A DNA stretch of 64,000 nucleotides from Phytophthora sp. 'mugwort' (Eukaryota > Oomycota > Peronosporomycetes > Peronosporales > Peronosporaceae): the NCBI GenBank assembly GCA_033558025.1, contig JAUCEF010000011.1, forward strand, positions 3,286,001-3,350,000. Reading direction: 5' to 3'. The notes under the pieces are model-generated. The model searched no databases. It was not told the origin of the DNA and was given only the letters and a program-made list of their open reading frames with translations. Position numbers and translations under genes: made by a program. Position 1 is the first letter of the stretch. Each line of letters starts with the position of its first letter. Of this stretch, positions 53,801-63,991 are shown piece by piece.

Positions 53801-56800
53801 AAAGCGAGAAGCAGTATACCCGGCTTACTACCGCCTGTAGCTCTGGATTGTCGGACGCTGTTGTCAGCTGGGCAAGCATCATCATCACTGTCTTTTGCAT
53901 TTTGGCGCCCTCGTGCAAAGCCTTGCTGCGTACTTCCGATCAGCTTTGGCAGAAGTTTCTGGATCCTCGTTGCTAGTTTGCGAATATCTTATAAGTCGTT
54001 TGGAGAAGAAAATTGTTCGGTAACCCATCGCGTCTTCAGAATCTCCTTTATTTCTAGCGGTATGATGAGCGCTTCGAGAAAGGATAGCGGTATCTCGTCT
54101 CCCATCCGGATCCCATTGCTGACTTGCACCAGTGCTGGTACCAGAAGCGCCTGGGTATCCTAGTAAAAATCATTGTTAAGTCCATCCGGCCCCGCTGCCT
54201 TATTTCGGTTGAGACCGTTTACTGCTTGCAGCACTTGGCTTCATTTTTATCTCGATCATTTCTGCATTTTCCAGGTCTGTGAGCAGCCGCTCCTTCGGTA
54301 TCTCGAAAATTGGGTGAACTAACTTGGTAATTCCTTAAGAGCTATCTCCCGCTGACTTCGACTGAGTATAGGGGGCCATTCCGACGCTACCTTGTCGGCA
54401 ATGGTCATAGTTCCGTCAAAGGTTGGGCCATGTATGCGCCTGATTGCAGTCGCGTTTTCAGTCACGCTCCCAGTCCGATACTCGTTTGTTGTTCCATCTT
54501 AGTCTGTCGATTGTCCGCTCCATTCGGTCCCTTGCCGGACGATGTGTTCCTTTCTATGTCCTCAGTGTTCGCATTAAATGTCCCTTTCGCGCCTTCCAGA
54601 TGATCCCGCTTCCTCGCTCTGATTTTGTTAGCTAGTCTGCCTCTTTGCTGCACTTCCCTGTGCTTTATCACCTCAATACTCCGGGTGCACTTGACTGCCT
54701 CCTGGTCCCATGTAATGCATACTGGAACTACGGCTCGATTCTTCGTCAATGGCAATTTATCAGACGCAGTGAAAGTGGAAGTCGGCATTCGTCAAGGATG
54801 CCCGTTAGCGCCTCTACTTATCTTGCTGACAGCAGAAATACTGAGTCTAGCCAGCCAGCAAGCGAAAGATATTCAAGGCTTCCTGAGCCAGAACTGCCGA
54901 CTGAGACACATGTATTCTCTGCGTTTGTTAATGACTCAATAATCTTCCTCGCAAAAGCAAACCAAATCCGTCGCGCGATTAAAATAGTGAAACAGCTCAG
55001 CAAACTATCGGGACTGCGCGTTCAACCAGCAAAAAGCAAATTTATCTTTCTTAACCGCGCGATCAAAATGCAGCACTACGAAGGATTCTCAGTCCCGCAA
55101 GAATCGGACAAACAGTTAAATACCTTGGATATGAAGTCGGAATGGGAGAAACATGGAATCATAACCGGGCAGTAAGGATTCAAAAATTCCGGAGATGACT
55201 ACTCACCGCAACACAGATAGCGACGAGTGTGAAGAATCGAGTGTTAATACTGAACGCCATAGTGCTGTCGGCACTTTTGTTCACGGCGGCGGTGTTCAAA
55301 CTGCCTCAATGGGCAGCGCACGAAATCCGACAGCAATATAAGTGTTTCCTATGGCACCGAGCCACAGATTCAACCGTCAGCGGCCACGAGCTCAATCCAG
55401 CACTGTTAATAACTCCCAAGAAAGCAAGGGGACTAGGGCAAGTGTGTGTCGAAATAGCGGTCAAGACGCAGCAAACGAAGCATGACATGCAGTGGCTCAT
55501 ACAGAGATCCGATGCATACCACGCAGCGTGGTGAACATGGGTCTTTCGAAGCGCCTCAATGGGAACACCCGGAAATTCGGATGAAAGCATCACACCTAGA
55601 GAAAGGCCCAAAAGGTAACCATCTCGTGCGCGACAAACATCGGGAGGAAACCTCACGAGAATACTTGGAGAATGGCTGACCCAACGGCGGAACAGCAGCT
55701 GTAGCAGTTTGAGGCACAAGTAGTCTCGAAAGCAGCGCCGGCAGAAGCCACCGCATGAAATTGGTGGGAAGACGATGAATGAGTCTTATCATATGCGTAG
55801 CCGCTACGGGGTAGAACGTGGGACTCAGAGGAAACCCGGACGGAAATTTGCACCTTCTGGGCGGCGTTTAAGTGGAGTAATAACCCGTGGATTCGGGACG
55901 AAGGTGGCCGGATGCTCAGTATCTCTAAGCAACCATATTTCGGATGCGAGGATAGCAGATTTTCACGTGCAGCGAACGGGAACAGGAGAATCCGTTATGC
56001 GCTTTCCGGGGTGGACAGAAACGGATGAACGACACACGGGGGGAAGCTGCGGACGTGGGCGACAGCACTACTAGTAGCTTTTCCACCCATTCCGATCGGA
56101 GGGGAGAGAAACGCAAGGCCGCTATTACGTCTTCGCCAACCGAGTGAAGCAGCAGCAGACTACAAATGGACAAAACAACACAACGCTCAAATAATTGGAA
56201 ACATAAGCACCAGTCCCGATGTTGCGGCGAACAGTGAGATCAGTCTAGAACAAGCCGACAATGGAATTCATTGGCACCGGGTTCAGACTGGATAAGAAAG
56301 AGAGAGCAGAACAGGTACGACATAGATACCAACAGTGTTGGTCTTCGAAGCAAATCCGACAATTCACATATTCCTGCGAGCCGTTCCAGAGAACGTGAAA
56401 AATGAAAACATACTTGTTGCGCTCAAGAAACAACCTTTTCAGCGATACAAAGGGGATATGGCAGGCAAGCTCGACGATCAGCTTAAAAGGCTGGAAAAGC
56501 GAGCAGCACATGAAGAATGGCAACGATCAGCCCTAAATCAAAATCCAAAAAAGGCCTGGCATCACGGTAATGGCCTAACGGAGTTCCAGCTGTGGACGGG
56601 TTACAGATAGCAACGCACCAACTAAACATGTTCTACAGCAATAGACCGGAAGACAGAAGATGTCCGAAGCTCACCACATGTGCAGGACAGAAGGAGACAA
56701 ACACCCACCTTTTCTGGGAGTGTCATGTCGGTGGCGTGCTGGCTCAAACTAGACTCGCAGTGGACAGGAGAGTGATGGGCAGCAGAGAGACTACCAGAAT

Positions 56801-57106
56801 TCCAGAGATTTTGCGGCCTCCACCAGTATCGCGGACGACAAAGAGGGAGCTAAATGAACAGTACCCCGACGACGGGGAGGATTTCACAGTGGAATGGAAC
56901 ATGATGTGGATAAGAAGCAGTACGATTTGTCAACGCAACTGGGGATGGCACGGAATGATGTGGTATTTAGAGGAGCCCAGCTGACCGAGCAGGGAAGCGA
57001 GATGGCCTTCTGGGACACGATATCAGACAACTACGGGCAAATAGCGAAGAGAGATCATCGTCGCCCAGAACGGATATTCAAAGGGCTAGGCTACATGCCT
57101 GTCTAG
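50879..57106 (+). mobile_element. LINE with OTU-like, endonuclease and RT regions, rearranged and decayed
   Basis: Order on the plus strand: charged N-terminus (50901-51191); OTU-like block VTTPATGNCMSMAVAQAVID at about 51370-51430, then HRVGALAHVRRGW; QFDLPGVDIAVREPGRLMQY (about 52085); apurinic-type endonuclease start TQNVRGFRSDTR (52842) and LAIQMRDCILLNLYAPNDPP (53165-53225). RT part 1 is on the minus strand (54700-53700): NRNKAAGPDGLNNDFY, ATRIQKLLPKLIGSTQQGFA, RKAYDTVDREFIYETLKRL. RT part 2 is on the plus strand from about 54700: [45 protein letters not shown] (YxDD-equivalent mutated to VND), then thumb. A zinc cluster CPKLTTCAGQKETNTHLFWE near 56660 is the usual C-terminal finger. Many stops. 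The 3' end is near 57106; the 5' end is uncertain. Confidence 0.78.
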
Positions 57107-57978
57107 AATTCTTTCAGCACGAACCAAGAGGACCCCCCCCCCAAAGTGGGGACCAGCCACGTCGAGCCACCGGAGCGCAAGCAACCGATGATCATCACCT
57201 GGCTTAGGAAATTTCAGATATCTTGCACATAAACCAATGTAAACAGACAATCTTTCCTCTTGGAAAAAAAGCTCCTTCTCGAATCACTGATTTGATTGGT
57301 CCAATAATAGGTTACGATTAGCTTTAAGATTCATCGCCTGCAGTCGCGAGGTCTTAGACATTCATTGAGACTTGAATTAAGACTTACAGGTGGAGGTGAC
57401 CTAAGTGGCATAAAGCCGCTTTCGACCTACATGCAACATGCAATTTATTATTATTATAATGAGGAGCATCGCAACTTCGTATAATTTTGTATTTGTATTT
57501 ATTGTGGTTATGGTGACTATTCCCTATAAGGTTCCGTATTATCGCTCCACGAGAAACTCCAACGAGCGCGCGTAATCTCTTCAACCGTTGACGGCACTCG
57601 TCCTGATCAACCTGAACATCACGATACGGTAGGGAGCTTTGGGCGACGCGGGTGACGAACCAATCGACCCCGTCCGAATGCACGGTGTCACACAGAACAA
57701 CACTAACGCACCACTCCTTAGCGTCGACGTTCTAGCGCCAACTTTGCGACAGTAGTAAAAGTGGATTCTCCCCTTTGCATACGTGTTCGCGCGTGTTTAC
57801 ACTCGCAATCACTCTGCTGGCACGTTCGAGGTGTCCACACGTACTGTTACAGTTCTCTTCCCTCGTATCTGGGGTTCGAGATAATCTGGTCAAGTCAAAA
57901 CATGTCACATGTTTTTTGTAACGCATAATTGAGCCACTCACTCGGCTTCGGCATCCTATCTTCCCCCTCATCTTAACC
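57107..57978. other. Intergenic, boundary of the transposon island
   Basis: Separates the LINE tail from the PH-GPx gene. It contains a C-run at about 57126-57137. Frames at 57384-57683 and 57732-57971 on the minus strand lack domains. Confidence 0.4.
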
Positions 57979-57994
57979 GCTCATTTGCCAATTG
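57979..57994 (+). promoter_or_regulatory. Oomycete core promoter (Inr/FPR), near-perfect
   Basis: GCTCATTTGCCAATTG matches GCTCATTYYNCAWTTT almost throughout. Transcription should start near 57982. This rules out translation starting at or before the motif and supports the ATG at 58042. Confidence 0.8.
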
Positions 57995-58041
57995 ACCACC
58001 TGGAGCGAAGCAACCATCAAGAACAACACAACCGACTGATC

Positions 58042-58908
58042 ATGAGCACGGAGAACAAGACCGACGGCGTCATCCAGGCCGGCAACCTGCACCGCAAGCG
58101 CGCGGGTCTGTTGGCGAAGCTCACGGGCGGCAAGCAGCTCGTGTTCGTCGAGGCCAATGATAAGCACAAGAACGTGACGGTCTTTGAGTCAGAGACCAGC
58201 AAGGCCACGCCCCTGGCCACTCTGGACTTGTCCTCGGATGCAACCGTCGAGTTTGATGCGTCCATGACGCATGGCATTAAGCTGGCGAGCTCCAAGAGCA
58301 CGGAGATCTTTGCAGCCGAGAGCAAGGAGAAACAGGAGGAGTGGCTCAACTCGTTCATCAACGCTGGCGCGCAGTACCGCGAGGTGTTCAACGTGGAGGA
58401 CACGGCCAAGATCAAGTCGTTCTACGAGCTCAAGGACTTTGATATGGCCGGCAACGAGGTGTCTATGAGTAAATACAAGGGAAAGGTGGTGCTAGCCGTG
58501 AATGTGTCCAGCAAGTGCGGTCTGACGCCTACGAACTACCCGGAGCTACAGCAGCTGTACGAGAAGTACAAGAATGAAGGTCTGGAGGTGCTGGCGTTCC
58601 CGTGCAACCAGTTCGCTGGTCAGGAGCCGGGTACGCACGAGGAGATCATGGAGTTCGTGAAGCAGTACAACGTGACGTTCCCGTTCTTCGAGAAGCACGA
58701 CGTGAATGGCGCGACGGCTCGTCCGGTTTTCACGTACTTGAAGACGAAGCTGCCTGGTTCATTCGGCGACTTCGTGAAGTGGAACTTCACCAAATTCCTT
58801 GTGGACCGCAACGGTCAGCCGTACAAGCGTTTCGCCCCGAAGGACCGTCCGCTGTCGTTCGAGGAGGACATCAAGACGCTGTTGGCGCAGAATGCTTCGG
58901 ATGAGTAA
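58042..58908 (+). CDS. PH-glutathione peroxidase lacking the DEP domain
   Basis: 288 aa from the first ATG after the core promoter at 57979. Residues about 8-112 are a PH domain missing its first strand (GVIQAGNLHRKRAGLLAKLT..EKQEEWLNSFINAG). Residues about 125-283 are glutathione peroxidase with the full tetrad: Cys159 in NVSSKCGLT, Gln190 in FPCNQF, and WNF. There is no DEP domain, and the promoter position shows it is not simply unannotated. The C-terminal two thirds is almost identical in DNA to the opposite-strand paralogue at 59774-61021; the PH start differs more. It should reduce hydroperoxides. No resolving Cys is seen at the usual plant-type position (EFVKQYNVTFPFF), so the reductant is unclear. 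Confidence 0.92.
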   Translation: MSTENKTDGVIQAGNLHRKRAGLLAKLTGGKQLVFVEANDKHKNVTVFESETSKATPLATLDLSSDATVEFDASMTHGIKLASSKSTEIFAAESKEKQEEWLNSFINAGAQYREVFNVEDTAKIKSFYELKDFDMAGNEVSMSKYKGKVVLAVNVSSKCGLTPTNYPELQQLYEKYKNEGLEVLAFPCNQFAGQEPGTHEEIMEFVKQYNVTFPFFEKHDVNGATARPVFTYLKTKLPGSFGDFVKWNFTKFLVDRNGQPYKRFAPKDRPLSFEEDIKTLLAQNASDE

Positions 58909-59773
58909 AGAGTGAGCTGGTGGCGTGATGAAACATGTAGATCACGTATTTAAGCCAGTTCATTAACAAAAATGATGTTTATTCACTGCGGTAGTTCTCT
59001 TGTTTAGTTTTGGCTACTTGTTGACGTTGCATTGAAGCGGCGCTGCTGGTTCTCTGTGAGAACCAAGCGATATTCATTTTCACTGGTGGGTTGTGAATTG
59101 GAATGAAATTGTATCATTTGAACAGGTTCATACTTCTTGAAGTGGATATCCTACCTTACGTAGTCATCATCAAGGGCAGGATTGACTTTCTCCTCAGCAA
59201 CACTCCGAGTTAATGAGCGCAATATCGACATCAGTCAAAATTCGAGCGCACACTCAATGGCGGTGCGTCACGCGTCATCATCAATAGAGAACTTTTGTTC
59301 AGCGCTAGCTCGAGAATAGTTCGCCGTCCAGGCATTGCCCGTCACATCTTTAGTCTCATGGAGACAGCTTTGACGCTGCCGTACGCCGGCATTAGCTCCA
59401 TAAAACAACATGTAGGCTGTAGGAAGCTCCGATTCGATCAGCCACTTGTCGATGCCCGTCCATGCTGCGCGACCTTGGTAGCTCACGCTCCAGTTGCGTC
59501 AGAACCCCTTCGCATATAGCAGTCTTTTTGCTTCATTATTCCCATGTTTATATCGTGTATGTTTCTCTGTTATTAGGTTGTGATTTTTGAGCTATGACAC
59601 CGGGCTCTATAGCATACCTTGGCTTAGATCTAGCTGCTGCATGGCAGTGTCCTGCTCCAGTTTACCCAATTCACATCGTCTCTTGAAGGCATCATTCATT
59701 CGTACACGGTTAGTTCACCGCCGCTGCATTCATTCCTCTTGAACGTGCTTGCCTCCGTTCTCACTCCACCCTT
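58909..59773. other. Intergenic between two convergent PH-GPx genes
   Basis: Shared 3' region of the plus-strand and minus-strand GPx genes. No gene recognised; frames at 59268-59519 on either strand have no domain. Confidence 0.5.
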
Positions 59774-61021
59774 TTAGTTTTCCGAAGCCTTCTGCGCCAA
59801 CAGCGTCTTGATGTCCTCCTCGAACGACAGCGGACGGTCCTTCGGGGCGAAACGCTTGTACGGCTGACCGTTGCGGTCCACAAGAAATTTGGTGAAGTTC
59901 CACTTCACGAAGTCGCCGAATGAACCAGGCAGCTTCGTCTTCAAGTACGTGAAAACCGGACGAGCCGTCGCGCCATTCACGTCGTGCTTCTCGAAGAACG
60001 GGAACGTCACGTTGTACTGCTTCACGAACTCCATGATCTCCTCGTGCGTACCCGGCTCCTGACCAGCGAACTGGTTGCACGGGAACGCCAGCACCTCCAG
60101 ACCTTCGTCCTTGTACTTCTCGTACAGCTGCTGCAGCTCCGGGTAGTTCGTAGGCGTCAGACCACACTTGCTAGACACGTTCACGGCCAGCACCACCTTC
60201 CCTTTGAATTTACTCAGAGACACCTCGTTGCCAGCCATATCAAAGTCCTTGAGCTCGTAGAACGACTTGATCTTGGCCGTGTCCTCCACGTTGAACACCT
60301 CGCGGTACTGCGCGCCAGCGTTGATGAACGAGTTGAGCCACTCCTCCTGTTTCTCCTTGCTCTCGGCCGCAAAGATCTCCGTGCTCTTGGCATTTATCAG
60401 CTTGATGCCATGCTGCTTATCACCACTAAATTCCACCGTTGCCTCGCTGGCTACATCCAACTCATCCAGTGCTTTAAATTCCATGTCCGACTCAAAGACG
60501 TACAGAGCCTTGCTCTGGTCATTAGCCACCACGTAGAGCGGCTCCTGGCCACCTAGAAACCTAGCCAGAAGTCCCTCCTTCTTGCGATACAAAGTCCCCG
60601 CTTGGATGGCTCCATCCTTGACACTCCAGACCGACTTAACCTTGCCGTCTGCAAGCCCATGGCCGACTCCCAGGAATTTCGAATTGTTAGTTTCAAACCC
60701 AAAATTTTCCAGACCTTTTGAGGTCTTTTGAGGCGTCAAAAAGCCACTTTGCACCAGGCCATCGGCCACTTTGGCAGCGTAAGCTTGAGGGTGCTTAACT
60801 TTAGGTGTTTGCTCTAGTTTCTGACTGATGGCGCGCAGTAGAGCGTCTCCAGAGACTGTGGGGAAGGTGGAGGGGGAGAAAAGCTGTTTCTTGACCTCGG
60901 GCGACAGCAGATGCGCCTGGATTCGAGCCACATCGCCCTGCAGCTCGGTGGGAAGAGCCTGGAAGTGGCGCCACAGGTCGAACACACGGCCCTGCAGAGC
61001 CTTTGACACGGTCGAAGACAT
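59774..61021 (-). CDS. DEP-PH-glutathione peroxidase fusion (complete member)
   Basis: 415 aa, intronless. Residues about 10-98 include the N-terminal xLQGRVF block and an uninterrupted DEP-like domain (VSGDALLRAISQKLEQTP, KVADGLVQSGFLTP). Residues about 128-240 form a PH domain (SVWSVKDGAIQAGTLYRKKE .. EKQEEWLNSFINAG). Residues about 252-410 are glutathione peroxidase with Cys286 (NVSSKCGLT), Gln317 (FPCNQF) and Trp374-Asn375 (KWNF). It is the most compact full-length member here and a good reference for the family. DEP and PH both commonly bring proteins to membranes, so a membrane-lipid hydroperoxide reductase is inferred. It faces the PH-GPx gene at 58042-58908 tail to tail. Confidence 0.94.
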   Translation of the reverse strand: MSSTVSKALQGRVFDLWRHFQALPTELQGDVARIQAHLLSPEVKKQLFSPSTFPTVSGDALLRAISQKLEQTPKVKHPQAYAAKVADGLVQSGFLTPQKTSKGLENFGFETNNSKFLGVGHGLADGKVKSVWSVKDGAIQAGTLYRKKEGLLARFLGGQEPLYVVANDQSKALYVFESDMEFKALDELDVASEATVEFSGDKQHGIKLINAKSTEIFAAESKEKQEEWLNSFINAGAQYREVFNVEDTAKIKSFYELKDFDMAGNEVSLSKFKGKVVLAVNVSSKCGLTPTNYPELQQLYEKYKDEGLEVLAFPCNQFAGQEPGTHEEIMEFVKQYNVTFPFFEKHDVNGATARPVFTYLKTKLPGSFGDFVKWNFTKFLVDRNGQPYKRFAPKDRPLSFEEDIKTLLAQKASEN

Positions 61022-61817
61022 GCTGCGTTATTTTTTTCGTGTCCGAATGGAAAGCTGTGATTGGCTGAAAGCACTTATTTTCGGATCTGAAAAAGGCACT
61101 AATTTCGGATTTGACATTTAGGGCTTCTTTCCAGGAACTAGTGTGCCGGGCGACACATTCTCGCTCCTAGAGGATTGCAAGGTGCTACGCGCACGACTAA
61201 ACTGTTGTAACTGGTTGTTGTAGTAGTCGACTGTTCTCGATGTAGCGACTGCATGTGGTCATGTTGAAGTAATTTCCGCATACGGATGGAAAGGAAACAA
61301 AAATGTTCGGTCTGCGCGACTAACGTGACGCGGCAAACGACAAGGTTTCACTTGGCAATGATGTGAGAACGAATTAATGGTGATTCGAAAGTGATCAAAA
61401 ACGGTCGAATAGTCGTGTCTGAAGATTCTCCGCTGGAACGTTGTACTCGCACGCTTTCTGCGTTTTATTGAACTAGCGCGAGCTTGATACTTGCGAGTCG
61501 TTGTAGCTTTGGTCACGGAAAAAAATATCGATTCCAGCATGGTGGTAAAGGCATTCGCCAGTGGTCGTTGCTTCGACTAGGTCGTGGAAGGATAGAAACA
61601 CGGTTTTGCGGCTCGGACGGCGAAGTACCAATCTGCTACTTTATTGATGTAACGTACGCCCCTTTGCCAGCATATGTTGCATCTTCATACCGGTGACTAG
61701 CACGCTAGCATGCTCCAAATCCTCACATAGCAATTTTCCCTGACTCGCAACAACTACTTCAGTCTGGGCTTCGTATCAATGATCTTTTCGCAACAACGTG
61801 GCGTTGGATTTTCGATC
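61022..61817. other. Divergent promoter region
   Basis: Between the GPx gene (-) and the GTPase gene (+). Near the GPx start the minus strand has CAGCCAATCACAG, a CCAAT-type box, and TTTCCATTCGGACA, a weak Inr. No gene seen. Confidence 0.45.
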
Positions 61818-62783
61818 ATGCCTTCTAACCCGAAGAAGAAGATGTGTAAAGTTTGCAAAGGTAAAGCCTGTCATCAACTTGTACCTCGTATTAGTAGTTT
61901 TTTTAACGCAAACGTATCTTCTTGTATTGCAGTAATCGTGCTGGGCGACAGCGGCGTCGGCAAGTCAAGTCTTGTGCGTCAAATGACCGACTTGGACTCT
62001 TTATCAATTAATGCGGGCGTTCATAAGGACTACTTGTCGAAAATGGCCATTGTGGAAGGTGCCTCCGCACCGGTGAAAGTGCAGCTGTGGGATACCGCAG
62101 GCCAAGAGAAATTTGGAGCTGCTCGATTGCCAAGCTCCTTCTTTCGAAACGCGGATGCCGCGCTGCTTGTCTACGACGTCAATAATCGACAAAGTTTCGT
62201 TGGCATGCTGCGATGGGTGTTGCAAATCCAAGCCTACCGAAATGCTGCCGCCGTAGCCTCGAGCTTTTCCATCGTACTTGTCGGGCACAAGTCCGATGTG
62301 TCAAATGGAAAACGACAAGTTCATGAAAACGAAGGACGCGAATTCGCTAAACTTATCGCAGCTTCTCACTTTTTCGAGTGCTCAGCAAAAGATGGCACCA
62401 ATGTCCGCGTGTGTTTCGATGCTGTCGCTGCGGTGCTAGCCAACGGAACATCGTGGGCGTTGTCAAATATTTCACTGTCATGCACCAAGTTTACCACGAC
62501 GGTTCTCGGACAACCGTCAAACCCCGCTGTGAAGACATGTAGCTTATTCAGGCTTGCAGCTCCGACCAACGGTCTTGACATGTCTTCAGTAGTGCCGGAA
62601 CCTGCATCGACCGTCGCTGCCTGCAGTCCAACTTTGAAAATGCTGGCAGCGAAGCCCGAATTGCCCGTCGTCAGCAAGCCATACATCGGGACGCTCGCTG
62701 TATTGTTGTCAATGCCCATTGTTGTCCTTTGGTTAGACGACGACGCTCTGGTGCGCTGGGTCGAAGCTGTTGGGATCCTGTGA
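61818..62783 (+). CDS. Rab-like small GTPase with hydrophobic C-terminal tail
   Basis: Two exons, 61818-61860 and 61933-62783, 297 aa. The 72-nt intron (GTAAAG..TTGCAG) is in frame, so the unspliced frame also stays open. Splicing joins MPSNPKKKMCKVCK to VIVLGDSGVGKSS, a normal Rab start. Motifs: GDSGVGKSS (P-loop, about 19), WDTAGQEKF (about 67), GHKSD in place of NKxD (about 133), ECSAKDG (about 163). After the G domain there is a 100-residue Ser/Thr/Ala-rich tail and a hydrophobic segment (PYIGTLAVLLSMPIVVLWL, about 264-283). No C-terminal prenylation Cys is present. It may be tail-anchored rather than lipidated. An ATG at 61779 is an alternative start. Confidence 0.85.
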   Translation: MPSNPKKKMCKVCKGKACHQLVPRISSFFNANVSSCIAVIVLGDSGVGKSSLVRQMTDLDSLSINAGVHKDYLSKMAIVEGASAPVKVQLWDTAGQEKFGAARLPSSFFRNADAALLVYDVNNRQSFVGMLRWVLQIQAYRNAAAVASSFSIVLVGHKSDVSNGKRQVHENEGREFAKLIAASHFFECSAKDGTNVRVCFDAVAAVLANGTSWALSNISLSCTKFTTTVLGQPSNPAVKTCSLFRLAAPTNGLDMSSVVPEPASTVAACSPTLKMLAAKPELPVVSKPYIGTLAVLLSMPIVVLWLDDDALVRWVEAVGIL

Positions 62784-63070
62784 GTCGATTAAAAGAAACA
62801 AAGTTTTGCTGACTGATTTAGCTTCATGTTCGTGACAATCATACTACGTAGTATTAGCATTTATGAGCTTTAAACACTAAAAGAAATTAATAAACTAAGC
62901 AAAAAAGAGTTGCTGCTGCATCCTTGCAGCTGCCAAAAGTGCGTTCCATTGGCATGGCACACTCACACACGTGCCATGTCGGTCCTGTGGAACTGCTTTT
63001 TCGTGTCCAACGGAGCCCACGCAGTTGCCAGCGTGGTCGATCGAAACCTGCAGTCGGTTCCTCTCTCCAC

Positions 63071-63991
63071 TTAAGCCACAAGCTTGGGGCCGATCACGGG
63101 CACGTAGCTTAGCACCGAGAAGGTGACGCCCTTGACCGTGCCGTACGTGGACGACGAGGCGTGCACCACCTGCGTCTTGGTGTAGTCAGCCACGCTGGCG
63201 ACCGTGTTGTAGACGGCCGACGATGCGGACGAGACCTTACCGGTGGTGAAGTCCTTGGCCATTATGGCCGTCGCGCCGGTCGTCTTGACCACCTTGGTGG
63301 CTCCTCCCACCGCTTCGTCTTTCTTCTTAAGAGCGAACTGCTGACCGTTGTAAAGTACGGTAAGCACCGACGAGATGCCGGCGTCTACCTTGTCGTCCAG
63401 AGTGTTGAGGCCGGGACCCACCCAGGCCTCGTTAATGTCGAACAGCGTCTTGCCGCTCACCTTAGTGAGCACCGTGTTGGCCGTATTCTCGCCAAAGCGG
63501 GCGAATGGGGCCACAATGCGGAAGCTTGTCGTGTAGTCATACACGCGCCTGGACGTGTCGAAGTAGTAGGATGCGCGCATGAACCACGGGCGGTGCGTAT
63601 CGATCACGGCCAGCGCGTTGTCATTGGCCTCCCAATCCACGCGGAAGTAGAGCAGCACCGTGTTGGGCGCGGCCTTGGGGCCGAACGTGAACGTCATTTT
63701 ACGCTCCAGGTTGCTCTTGAGGAACTCCGACAGGGGCTGAGCCGTGTCCACGAGCGCCTTCTTCCTCTTCTCCTGCAGCACCTCGATGGTGAGCTTGGCG
63801 TCGGCTGCCGCGCCCTTGATGTTGAGTGTCACGTGCTCATCGATCGGGGCGTCATGCTTCTTCATCTTGGTCGTGTGCTCGGCCTTTCCCACGGCGAAAC
63901 GCACGGCGTGCAGCTTCTCAGCATGCTCTCCTTCCACGAACGTGGCCTCGATGCGGTGCACCTTGATCTTAAGCGTTCCAGACGTCGGCAT
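63071..63991 (-). CDS. C2-like domain protein with hydrophobic C-terminus
   Basis: 306 aa, complete within the window. The first 120 residues have a C2-like beta pattern ([50 protein letters not shown]). A middle basic/aromatic segment follows ([20 protein letters not shown]). The last 90 residues are Ala/Ser/Thr/Val-rich amphipathic repeats ([20 protein letters not shown]) ending in a hydrophobic stretch ([14 protein letters not shown]), recalling perilipin- or oleosin-like surface helices. C2 suggests lipid or calcium binding. Function not established; family assignment is weak. Confidence 0.8.
   Translation of the reverse strand: MPTSGTLKIKVHRIEATFVEGEHAEKLHAVRFAVGKAEHTTKMKKHDAPIDEHVTLNIKGAAADAKLTIEVLQEKRKKALVDTAQPLSEFLKSNLERKMTFTFGPKAAPNTVLLYFRVDWEANDNALAVIDTHRPWFMRASYYFDTSRRVYDYTTSFRIVAPFARFGENTANTVLTKVSGKTLFDINEAWVGPGLNTLDDKVDAGISSVLTVLYNGQQFALKKKDEAVGGATKVVKTTGATAIMAKDFTTGKVSSASSAVYNTVASVADYTKTQVVHASSSTYGTVKGVTFSVLSYVPVIGPKLVA

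Noticed and set aside
53765..54163. Forward open frame as an independent gene
   Set aside because: The opposite strand reads as LINE reverse transcriptase motifs in order; the forward frame is its shadow.
57985..58041. Longer open frame before the PH-GPx ATG
   Set aside because: It begins at a TTG inside the core promoter; the first ATG after it is 58042.
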